Part shown: positions 25,021 to 32,243 of the stretch, piece after piece | Layout: each line of letters opens with the position of its first letter | How positions within the stretch are numbered: the first letter of the stretch is position 1 | From: Nocardia bovistercoris | GTDB taxonomy: Bacteria > Actinomycetota > Actinomycetes > Mycobacteriales > Mycobacteriaceae | DNA: 34,122 bases | Direction: 5' to 3' | Assembly (NCBI RefSeq): GCF_015674855.1 | Contig: NZ_JADMLG010000030.1 | Span: 1 to 34,122 of the forward strand | The notes under the pieces: model-generated | Database searches by the model: none | Seen by the model: only the letters and a program-made list of their open reading frames with translations | What the model was told of the DNA's origin: nothing | Made by a program: the position numbers and the translations under genes

Positions 25021-26256
25021 TCAGAGCACCCGGACGTTCGGCACGTAGCTGATCCATCGCCCGCCGGAGCGACGGAATTCCTGCTCGTTCGCCATGATTT
25101 CCTCGGCGTGGTTCCACGCGAACAGCAACGCGTAGTCCGGGTACGGATCCCGGAACGCGGTCGGCGGGCGCACCGGGATGTGCTTGCCCGGTGTCAGCCG
25201 ATGCTGTTTGGCGGGCGTGCTGTCACAGACGTAGGAGACGAGCTCGGGCCCGATATCGCAGAAGTTGGTGACCGTGGCGCTCTTCGCCGTGGCGCCGTAG
25301 GCGACCACCCGGGATCCGTCGGTGCGCAACCGTCGCAGCAGCTCCACCAGGTCGTCGCGCACGCGTATCACCTTGTCGGCGAAGCCACGCAGGGTGTCGA
25401 TATCGGACAGTCCGCGGGCGTCCTCCTCGGCGAGCAATGCGGCGACCGCGGCACCGGGGGCGCGCCTGCCCGCGCGGGCGAGGGTGTACCGGACTTCGCC
25501 GCCGTGCACGGGCAGCCTCTCCACGTCGACCAACTCGAATCCGTGGCGACGAGCCATCGCCCGCACCGAATGGGCGCTGAACAGGAAGAAATGCTCGTCG
25601 TAGATCTGGTCGAAGGACGTCTTGGCCACCACGTCACCGAGGTAGGGATCCTCGAATACGAAGACGCCGTCCGAGGCCAGCAGCGCATCGACGCCGCGGA
25701 AGATCGAATCCGGGTACGGGATGTGGCACATGGTGTTCGCGGCGAAGACGACCTGGGCCGGTCCTTCCTCCGCACGGACCTGCGCCGCCGTCGAGTCCTC
25801 GAAGAATGCGGTACGCACCCGAATTCCCTTCGCGCGGGCCGCCTCCGCCACTCCCCCGGAGGGTTCGAAACCCAGATGGCGTACGCCCGCCCGGTGGATC
25901 TCGCTCAGCATGACCCCGTCGTTGCAGCCCATCTCGACGATCAGCGGGTCGGGCCCGGTCAGTTCGGTGTCGAGGAACCGCCGGGCGACGCTCGCGAAGT
26001 GCGCGCGCATCACCGCCGACCCGGACGAGTGGTACGGGTAGTCCTCGTGGAACATCTTCTCCCGCGGCACCGACTCGATGAGCTGCACCATCGTGCACGA
26101 CTCGCATTGTCCGACGGCGAGCCGGAAGAAGAATTCATCGGCGTCGCTGTCCGGCTCACGGAACGCGTCGGACAGCGGCTGACGGCCGAGGTCGAGGAAC
26201 TCTTCGACAGTCCCGTCGCATACTCCGCAGGTGGCGATCGCCAGTTCTTGTGGCAT
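25021..26256 (-). CDS. NDP-hexose 3-C-methyltransferase (EvaC/TylC3/KijD1 family)
   Basis: A 411-residue enzyme of the usual length for the family. An N-terminal zinc site is formed by Cys10, Cys13, Cys51 and Cys54, followed by MFHEDYPYHSSGS and the SAM motif IVEMGCNDGVML, with the C-terminal half (VVAYGATAKSATVTNFC) typical of the three-domain C-methyltransferases. It adds a methyl at C3 of a 4-keto deoxysugar, here the 3-amino intermediate. ATG at 26256 follows the aminotransferase stop by 32 nt. Confidence 0.92.
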   Translation of the reverse strand: MPQELAIATCGVCDGTVEEFLDLGRQPLSDAFREPDSDADEFFFRLAVGQCESCTMVQLIESVPREKMFHEDYPYHSSGSAVMRAHFASVARRFLDTELTGPDPLIVEMGCNDGVMLSEIHRAGVRHLGFEPSGGVAEAARAKGIRVRTAFFEDSTAAQVRAEEGPAQVVFAANTMCHIPYPDSIFRGVDALLASDGVFVFEDPYLGDVVAKTSFDQIYDEHFFLFSAHSVRAMARRHGFELVDVERLPVHGGEVRYTLARAGRRAPGAAVAALLAEEDARGLSDIDTLRGFADKVIRVRDDLVELLRRLRTDGSRVVAYGATAKSATVTNFCDIGPELVSYVCDSTPAKQHRLTPGKHIPVRPPTAFRDPYPDYALLFAWNHAEEIMANEQEFRRSGGRWISYVPNVRVL

Positions 26257-26288
26257 GGGAATGTTCCCTTCGTACCGGATGGGTTGTC

Positions 26289-27410
26289 TCAGAGTCCGGC
26301 CAGCACCTCGCGAAGGGCCCGGATCACCGCCTGCTGCCTTTCGAGCGGCAGCGACGGATACATCGGCAGCGAGAACACCTCGCCCGCCAGCTTCTCGGTG
26401 ACCGGCAGCGCGCCCTTGGCGTACCCGAGGTGCGCGAATCCGGTCATCGTGTGCACCGGCCACGGGTAGCTGATGTTGAGCGCGATGTCGTAGGCGCGCA
26501 GCCGCTCGATGATGTCGTCCCGCCTGGGGTGGCGAACCACGTACAGGTAGTACACGTGCTCGTTCCCGGGCGACACCGTGGGCAGTACGAGCCCGCCCGG
26601 CTCGGCGAGATCGGCCAATGCCTCGGTGTAGCGCCGTGCGACCGAGCGTCGCGCGGCGATGTAGGCGTCCAGACGGCGCAACTTGCCCCGTAGGATCTCG
26701 GCCTGCAGCTCGTCGAGGCGGCTGTTGTGCCCGGGGGTCCGCTCCACGTAGTAGCGGTCCTCCATGCCGTAGTAGCGCAGGCGCCGAACGTTCTGGTCGA
26801 TGAACTCGTCGCCGGTGAGCACGGCGCCGCCGTCGCCGTATGCGCCGAGAACCTTTGTGGGATAGAAGGAGAACGCGGCGGCGTCGCCCATCGCGCCCGC
26901 CTGCCGTCCGTGGTGGCGCGCGCCGTGGGATTGTGCGCAGTCCTCGAGGACGGCAAGGCCGTGCCGGGCGGCCAACCGGCTCAGCGGGGCCATGTCGACG
27001 CACTGACCGTAGAGGTGCACGGGAACCAACGCCCGGGTGCGCGGGCCGATCGCGGCCTCGACCAGGTCGGTGTCGATGAGGAAGTCGTCCTCGCGCACAT
27101 CGACGAAGACCGGCGTCGCGCCCGCCCCGTCGATGGCGACAACGGTCGGCGCGGCGGTGTTGGCGACCGTGATCACCTCGTCGCCATGGCCGATGCCGAG
27201 CGCCTGCAACGCCAGTTTGATCGCGTTGGTGCCGTTGTCGACGCCCGCGCAGTGGGTGATGCCGTGGTATGCAGCGAATTCCGCCTCGAACCCCGCCACG
27301 CTCGGACCCAATATCAATTGGCCGGACTCGAACACCTTCGCCACCGCGGCGAGCACTTCTTCGCGTTCGTCGTGATACTCCGGCAGATAGTCCCACACCC
27401 GGATCGTCAC
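26289..27410 (-). CDS. NDP-hexose 3-aminotransferase (DegT/DnrJ/EryC1 family)
   Basis: A 373-residue PLP enzyme. The Schiff-base lysine is Lys186 in FYPTKVLGAYGDGG; Asp157 in LEDCAQSHGA pairs with the PLP nitrogen; VDNGTNAIKLAL is the phosphate region. It would transaminate C3 of the 3-keto sugar, as EvaB does. GTG at 27410 is preceded by GAGGGAGGG and overlaps the stop of a 25-codon leader reading frame as GTGA. It is the first enzyme gene of the operon with the C-methyltransferase and nitrososynthase. Confidence 0.92.
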   Translation of the reverse strand: MTIRVWDYLPEYHDEREEVLAAVAKVFESGQLILGPSVAGFEAEFAAYHGITHCAGVDNGTNAIKLALQALGIGHGDEVITVANTAAPTVVAIDGAGATPVFVDVREDDFLIDTDLVEAAIGPRTRALVPVHLYGQCVDMAPLSRLAARHGLAVLEDCAQSHGARHHGRQAGAMGDAAAFSFYPTKVLGAYGDGGAVLTGDEFIDQNVRRLRYYGMEDRYYVERTPGHNSRLDELQAEILRGKLRRLDAYIAARRSVARRYTEALADLAEPGGLVLPTVSPGNEHVYYLYVVRHPRRDDIIERLRAYDIALNISYPWPVHTMTGFAHLGYAKGALPVTEKLAGEVFSLPMYPSLPLERQQAVIRALREVLAGL

Positions 27411-27484
27411 CGCTGCCCTCCCTCACGAGTGCGCGCCGCACCGACAACGCGGTCCACCGACTCCGATCCCCGGGTCACACCCAT
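27407..27484 (-). CDS. Small leader ORF (25 aa) coupled to the aminotransferase
   Basis: ATG at 27484 begins a 25-codon frame (MGVTRGSESV...GGQR) whose TGA overlaps the aminotransferase start as GTGA. A GAAAGAAGTGAG ribosome-site-like stretch precedes it. The same stretch and the first three codons (ATGGGTGTG) head the P450 gene, so this may be the truncated front of a duplicated P450-like leader now used for translational coupling. No function is recognised for the peptide. Confidence 0.4.
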   Translation of the reverse strand: MGVTRGSESVDRVVGAARTREGGQR

Positions 27485-27529
27485 AAGCTCACTTCTTTCG
27501 TCCGGCTCGGTCGCGCGATGCTCACCGAA

Positions 27530-27575
27530 ACGGTAGGTCCGGGCCACACGACACTGGGATCCCTCACGCTGCTAG
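27530..27575 (-). promoter_or_regulatory. Cluster promoter motif plus -10 for the aminotransferase operon
   Basis: Minus strand CTAGCAGCGTGAGGGAT (27575-27559), 23 nt, then TACCGT (27535-27530). The segment from the -10 through GAAGTGAGCTT aligns with the P450 leader, indicating a shared origin of the two promoters. Confidence 0.65.
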
Positions 27576-27706
27576 TCATCCGGTCGCCGTGCACGATTCG
27601 CCGAGCACGGCGTCGACCGGTGGCGATATGCCGCGCCGCATCGATCACGCCGGCGGCGAAACGACTCGGGGAGTGTCGAATTCGCCGATGAAATATCCGC
27701 CGAGCG

Positions 27707-27751
27707 CTGTCAGATCGAGGGATACGGATCCCTCCGTATCCGAAATAGCAT
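27707..27751 (+). promoter_or_regulatory. Cluster promoter motif, -10 and inverted repeat for the PhyH2 operon
   Basis: CTGTCAGATCGAGGGAT (27707-27723), 22 nt, then TAGCAT (27746-27751). A 9-bp inverted repeat GGATACGGA/TCCGTATCC with a 4-nt centre (27720-27741) overlaps the end of the motif and fills the spacer, a possible second operator. Between this motif and the divergent one at 27559-27575 there are 131 nt in which I see nothing further. Confidence 0.65.
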
Positions 27752-27799
27752 CGGCTACACGTCCCAGATATCAGATGCGACAGGAAGGGTGGCGAGTTC

Positions 27800-28744
27800 G
27801 TGGCTGAGAACAACACGATCACCATTCGCGTTGACGACCGGATCGAGAAAGCGATTGCCGCCCTCACCCGTGGCGGCGCGTCCGCGACGGTGGCGATAGA
27901 ACGAGCGATCCTGGAATCGGCCAGGCGCGCCGCGCCCGCCCCTCCCATCGCGGCCAAGCCGGGCAGCATCGACTCGCAGACACTGAGCGTGCAGCGGAAG
28001 CTGACCCGCGAACAGCTGTTGCAGTTCGCCGAACGCGGCTACATCGTGATCCCGGATGTCGTGCCTCCCGACGTCCTGGCCGCCGCCAACAAGGCGGTGG
28101 ACAACCAACTGCGCACGCACTCCCCGGAGGAAGGGCACGCCGGACCGCATTTCATGTTCCCGCTGTGGGAGGAGGAGCCCGATCTCGCGGCGCTGCTGCG
28201 CGACACCGAGGCATTCACTCTCGCCGAAGAACTCACCGGTGACGGCGCCATGGAATACCCGTGGCAGACCCAGATCGCGATGACCTACCCGCCCTACACC
28301 GACGACCGCGGCATGCCGCATATCGACGGCGGCATGCGGCGCAAGGCCGACGAGCCCCCTCGGACCTTCACGATGCTCGCGGGCTTCTTCCTCACCGACC
28401 AGGACGGCGACGACACCGGAAACCTCTACGTCTGGCCAGGAACGCACCGACAGCACGCCGAGTACTTCCGTGCGCACGGGCCCGACGCGTTCACCTCCTA
28501 TCCGGATATCGAACTGCCCGAACGGGAGCAGGTGCGCGCACGGGCGGGGGACCTGCTGCTCAAGCACTACATGGTCGGCCACAACGTAGGCAGCAACACC
28601 TCCGACTCGGTCCGGCGCACGGTCTACTTCCGGCTGAAGGTTCGCGGGCACGACGCGACCTGGCGTCAGATCATCCAGGACCCCTGGCACGACTTCACCC
28701 CGCTGCGGCCGTTGGTGTCCTCGCTCGAGAACAACGCCGAATAA
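27800..28744 (+). CDS. PhyH-family Fe(II)/2-oxoglutarate dioxygenase, copy 2, with N-terminal extension
   Basis: A 314-residue paralogue of the dioxygenase at 287. The metal triad is His174-x-Asp176 (PHIDGG) and His261 (VGHNVGSN), with Arg272 for 2-oxoglutarate. Residues 5-43 (ITIRVDDRIEKAIAALTRGG then an Ala-rich helix) look like a ribbon-helix-helix unit of the kind found in antitoxins and small repressors, joined by a Pro/Ala linker to the catalytic domain; this reading is tentative. GTG at 27800 follows AGGAAGGG. It heads an operon with the NAT homologue and second acyltransferase. The two dioxygenases may act on different positions of one scaffold. Confidence 0.88.
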   Translation: MAENNTITIRVDDRIEKAIAALTRGGASATVAIERAILESARRAAPAPPIAAKPGSIDSQTLSVQRKLTREQLLQFAERGYIVIPDVVPPDVLAAANKAVDNQLRTHSPEEGHAGPHFMFPLWEEEPDLAALLRDTEAFTLAEELTGDGAMEYPWQTQIAMTYPPYTDDRGMPHIDGGMRRKADEPPRTFTMLAGFFLTDQDGDDTGNLYVWPGTHRQHAEYFRAHGPDAFTSYPDIELPEREQVRARAGDLLLKHYMVGHNVGSNTSDSVRRTVYFRLKVRGHDATWRQIIQDPWHDFTPLRPLVSSLENNAE

Positions 28745-28822
28745 GCGGTCGACGATCGGATCAGCAGGCGGCAGGCCTTCCGGTCTGTCGCCTGTCCGCG
28801 TCCGGGCCCGGAGAGGCAGACG

Positions 28823-29617
28823 ATGTACGACTGCGACACATATCTGCGGCGGTTGGGGTACGACCCGGTCGCCGGTCGGCCCGCCGCCGATCCGGCGGCC
28901 CTCGTCGATCTGCACAAGCGGCACATGCGGACCATTCCGTTCAACAGCGCGGGTTCGCTCGCCGTGCCGCCGCGCAGCGGACGGCTCGTCGATCTGGTCG
29001 ATTTCGACGAGGACGCGACATTCGACTCGGTGGTCGCCAACGGCCGCGGCGGCGGCTGCGTCCAGATGACGCGGCTGTTCCTGCGACTGCTGCGCGACCT
29101 CGGATTCGAGGCCGACCTGATCGCGGGCACGACGGCGGAGGGCCGTCGGTCCTACGGCGTCGAGGTCGAGCACATGCTCATCGTGGTCCGGGTGGACGGC
29201 GGATCCTGGCTGGCCGACATCGGTTACGCCGGGCCGTCTTTCATCGAGCCGTTGCGCTTGGACGGAGACCTCGGCGAGCAACGGCAGTACGGCTGCCGCT
29301 ATCGGCTCGTCCCCGACGGTGGCGGAATATCGCTGCGACGCCGCGCGCGGCTCGGCCACTGGAGCACGGTCTACGACTTCACCGCCAAGGTCCGCGACCG
29401 GACCGAATGGGCCGAGGCGGAAGAGGCGATCAACGCCGCGCTCGCGGCGGACGGCGGCGGCGAACTGTACAGCCGAGTGGTCAGCGACGGCCAAGTGGTG
29501 TTGAAAGGTCGCCGTTACCTGACTGTCCGAGCGGGCATCGAGAAGATCCGCACCGTCATCGACGACGGTGAATGGCACGCGCATCGCAGCGCGATCCTGG
29601 CCGGGGACGCCGGCTGA
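28823..29617 (+). CDS. Arylamine N-acetyltransferase family protein (possible amide synthase)
   Basis: A 264-residue NAT-fold protein. The Cys-His-Asp triad is intact: Cys79 in GRGGGCVQM, His117 in EVEHMLIVV and Asp132 in WLADIGY. The Glu and Asn that usually follow the catalytic Cys (RGGxCxExN) are replaced. NAT-like proteins in biosynthetic clusters, such as RifF, form amides from polyketide thioesters instead of acetylating drugs, so this protein may join an acyl chain to an amine, for instance an amino sugar or starter amine. It starts at ATG 28823 with GGAGAGG upstream, 78 nt after PhyH2, and lies 39 nt before the acyltransferase gene. Confidence 0.87.
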   Translation: MYDCDTYLRRLGYDPVAGRPAADPAALVDLHKRHMRTIPFNSAGSLAVPPRSGRLVDLVDFDEDATFDSVVANGRGGGCVQMTRLFLRLLRDLGFEADLIAGTTAEGRRSYGVEVEHMLIVVRVDGGSWLADIGYAGPSFIEPLRLDGDLGEQRQYGCRYRLVPDGGGISLRRRARLGHWSTVYDFTAKVRDRTEWAEAEEAINAALAADGGGELYSRVVSDGQVVLKGRRYLTVRAGIEKIRTVIDDGEWHAHRSAILAGDAG

Positions 29618-29656
29618 ATTTCGACAACCCCGAATTTCGACGAAGAGGAGGAAGTC

Positions 29657-30940
29657 ATGCGCCGACGAATTGCCCGGTCGGAACGGATGTACGTCAGCGA
29701 GATCAGGACGCAGGCGTTACAGATCTGCGTGGTGCGCGGCGGGGTGGACGCGCAACTGTTGGACGAGGCGTTCACCGCCGTTCTCACCGAGGCGCCGGGT
29801 CCGCGCAGCCGTCTGGAGAAGGACGGTGACGAGTACTACCTCACGCTGCTCGAGTCGAATGAGTTGCCGCGCTTGCACGTCCGGCCCAACGAGCCGGGCG
29901 CTCGACTCGAGGAGTACAACAAGCCGTTGTACTTCGGCGGCCCGCTCGCCCGGGCCGTCCTGCTGACCGGCTCCGACGAGGATGTCGTGATGTTCGGCGT
30001 CGACCACGCGATCTGCGACGGCCGCAGCGCGACCGAGTTCTGCCGCCGGATCTGGCAGCGCTACATCGACATTCAATCCGGCAACTACTCCCCCGGCGAG
30101 CAGCAGCAGCCGCAGCAGCAGTGGCCCGCGCCGCTCGACGATCTACTGCCCGCGCGCAGCGAGGCCGAGCTCGACGCCTATCTCCGGGCGCGGCTGGAGC
30201 GGGCCGAGGGCGCGCCGGTCGCCTCGCTGCCGTTCCGTGCGGCCGGGTCCGTCCCCGCTGTGCCCGCCGAGAGCCTGATGACCTCGCGGCGGCTTCGGCT
30301 GACCGAAGGGGAGACGATCAGTCTGATGGCCTTCGCGCGGGGCGCGAAGGTGTCGGTGAACGGGCTGGTCGCCGCGGCACTGTTGGCGGCCGTGCGCGCC
30401 GGTCTGCCCGAGGGACTCGATGACCATCGATTGTCCAGCTTCTGCACAGTCGACCTGCGCGACCAGGTCGCGCCGGACCTGAGCCACGCGGCGATGGTGC
30501 CGATGGTCTCCTGGTATCGCGACCTGCTCGAGGTACCCGACGCGGTCGATCTGGTCGAGCTCGGCAAGCGCTTCACCACCGGGTTGCGCGCCGGTGTCGA
30601 ACGTGGCGAGGCGGCGATGGAGATGCAGGCGCTGGATCTGCTGCTCCCGCACGCTCAGCTCTGGCCGACCAGCCTCGTACTCACCAATATCGGAAGGATC
30701 GAAGGGCCGCCGTCGCCGAAGGGACTCGAGATCGTCGACATGACCAAGTTCCCGCTGTCCAGTCGGTGGGATCCGGAACGCGGCGCGGGTCCGTTGCTCG
30801 CGTCGCCGACGACGATATACGGCCGTTTCAGCATCGAGATGCCCTACAGCACACAGTGTTTCACCACCGAGCAAATGGACTCGATCCACGATCACGTCCG
30901 CGATTCGCTGCTGGCGTGCGCCGATCGGGCGCCGGTGTGA
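29657..30940 (+). CDS. PapA5-like acyltransferase, copy 2
   Basis: A 427-residue condensation-domain-fold acyltransferase. The active-site motif reads DHAICDG (Asp116-His117...Asp121-Gly122), so the first His of HHxxxDG is Asp while the catalytic second His is kept. SERMYVSEIRT at the N-terminus and the TNIGRIEGPP segment near 350 match the PapA family. A Gln-rich linker (QQQQPQQQ-like, near 165-172) precedes the second half. It is the last gene of the PhyH2-NAT operon, with ATG at 29657 after GAGGAGG. Together with the copy at 5802-6998 it suggests two separate acylations of the product. Confidence 0.82.
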   Translation: MRRRIARSERMYVSEIRTQALQICVVRGGVDAQLLDEAFTAVLTEAPGPRSRLEKDGDEYYLTLLESNELPRLHVRPNEPGARLEEYNKPLYFGGPLARAVLLTGSDEDVVMFGVDHAICDGRSATEFCRRIWQRYIDIQSGNYSPGEQQQPQQQWPAPLDDLLPARSEAELDAYLRARLERAEGAPVASLPFRAAGSVPAVPAESLMTSRRLRLTEGETISLMAFARGAKVSVNGLVAAALLAAVRAGLPEGLDDHRLSSFCTVDLRDQVAPDLSHAAMVPMVSWYRDLLEVPDAVDLVELGKRFTTGLRAGVERGEAAMEMQALDLLLPHAQLWPTSLVLTNIGRIEGPPSPKGLEIVDMTKFPLSSRWDPERGAGPLLASPTTIYGRFSIEMPYSTQCFTTEQMDSIHDHVRDSLLACADRAPV

Positions 30941-30976
30941 CAGCAAGACCGTGACGACGCGAATGCGATAGCACGA

Positions 30977-31012
30977 CCCGAACGGCCCGCTGCGAGCAGC
31001 GGGCCGTTCGGG
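30977..31012. terminator. Strong bidirectional hairpin
   Basis: A perfect 16-bp stem (30977-30992 with 30997-31012) closing a CGAG tetraloop sits between the convergent acyltransferase and second P450 genes, 11 nt from the P450 stop. Confidence 0.85.
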
Positions 31013-31022
31013 AGAGCCGAGA

Positions 31023-32243
31023 TCAGTAGCGAACGGGCAGTCGAAGCACGCTCAGTACCGGGGTCTTCAGCCGGACCGGCACCTGCGCCAATGGCACATC
31101 CAACGCGAGTCCGGGCAGACCCGACACCAGCGCCGTCAGTGCCTGGGCCAGGACGAGCCGCGCCAGCCGCTGCCCGACGCAGGCGTGTACCCCGTACCCG
31201 AAGGCCAGATGGGCCGACGCGTCCTGACCGAGGTCGAGCCCGTCGGGACAACCGAATTTGGCCGGATCCCGATTGGCCGCGGGCAGGGCGACCGTGACGG
31301 TCTCCCCCTCGCGGATCAGCGTCCCGGCGAGTTCCACGTCCGACAGTGCGGTCCGGAAGATCTGGAACTGGTTGACCGAGGTGTATCGCAGCAGTTCCTC
31401 GACCATGCCGTCGATACCGCTCGCACCGCCGTCGCGGACGGCCGAACGCAATGCGTCGAGCTGGTCGTCGTGATGCAGCAGCGCCAGCAACGCCGACGCG
31501 AGCGCGCCCTCGCAGCTGGCGAAACCCGCCGCGAAGACGATCAGCAGCATATTGGTGATCTCGCGGTCGGTCAGCTCGGGATCGGCGGCCAGCCGCCCGA
31601 TGACGTCGGGGCCACGCTCGACCCTGGCCTTGCCGACGAGGTCGAGCAGGTGGTGGTACGCGCGCGTCCCGGCCTCCCGTTCCGCGTCGAGGCCGACCTC
31701 GTCATCGGTGGCGCTGTCACTCAGGTCCGACAACACCGAGCTGCCCGCGGACGGAACTCCCAGCACCTCGCACAACACCCGCAGCGAGAGCGGCCGGATG
31801 AAGGTCGGCAGCAGGTCGACCGGCGAGCCGTGCTCGCGCACCCGGGCGAGTTGCTCGGCGGCCAGTTCGGCTACTCGCGGGGCGTAGGCCTGCGTGGCGC
31901 GGGCACTGAACTCGCCGCTGAGCAGGCTCCGGTAACGGGTGTGCGCGGGCGGATCCATATGGATGAACCCGCCGGGCACGATGGGCACGGAAGGGAAGAG
32001 CTCACCCTTCTTCGTGACAGGGGCGTGGGTGGTGTGGAACCGGTGACTGAACGCCTGGCTGCTGAGCACCTCACGGGCGAGGTCGTGGCTGGTCGCCAGC
32101 CAACCCAAGTGACCGTCCGGATACACCATCCGGACGAGCGGTCGGGTACGGACCAGCTCACCGAGCACGGTCGGCGGATCGAACGGCGCGGTGCGATCCC
32201 AGTGCTCGAGGTACGAGATCGGCGCCGAGATTTCCTCAGTCAT
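31023..32243 (-). CDS. Cytochrome P450 (second copy)
   Basis: A 406-residue P450. The heme loop is FGYGVHACVG with Cys355, and ExxR is Glu283-Arg286. The I-helix motif normally reading AGx(D/E)T(T/S) is AGFASC (239-244): the acid is Ala242 and the alcohol pair is Ser-Cys. This departs strongly from standard monooxygenases and suggests substrate-assisted oxygen activation or an unusual reaction. ATG at 32243 overlaps the ligase stop as ATGA, fixing the start and implying coupled expression and perhaps a ligase-linked substrate. Confidence 0.92.
   Translation of the reverse strand: MTEEISAPISYLEHWDRTAPFDPPTVLGELVRTRPLVRMVYPDGHLGWLATSHDLAREVLSSQAFSHRFHTTHAPVTKKGELFPSVPIVPGGFIHMDPPAHTRYRSLLSGEFSARATQAYAPRVAELAAEQLARVREHGSPVDLLPTFIRPLSLRVLCEVLGVPSAGSSVLSDLSDSATDDEVGLDAEREAGTRAYHHLLDLVGKARVERGPDVIGRLAADPELTDREITNMLLIVFAAGFASCEGALASALLALLHHDDQLDALRSAVRDGGASGIDGMVEELLRYTSVNQFQIFRTALSDVELAGTLIREGETVTVALPAANRDPAKFGCPDGLDLGQDASAHLAFGYGVHACVGQRLARLVLAQALTALVSGLPGLALDVPLAQVPVRLKTPVLSVLRLPVRY

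Noticed and set aside
25021..27447. A single 808-codon frame joining the aminotransferase region to the C-methyltransferase
   Set aside because: The first half is the aminotransferase gene read in the wrong frame (Arg/Gly-rich, no domain); the true C-methyltransferase begins at ATG 26256 with its zinc-site cysteines.
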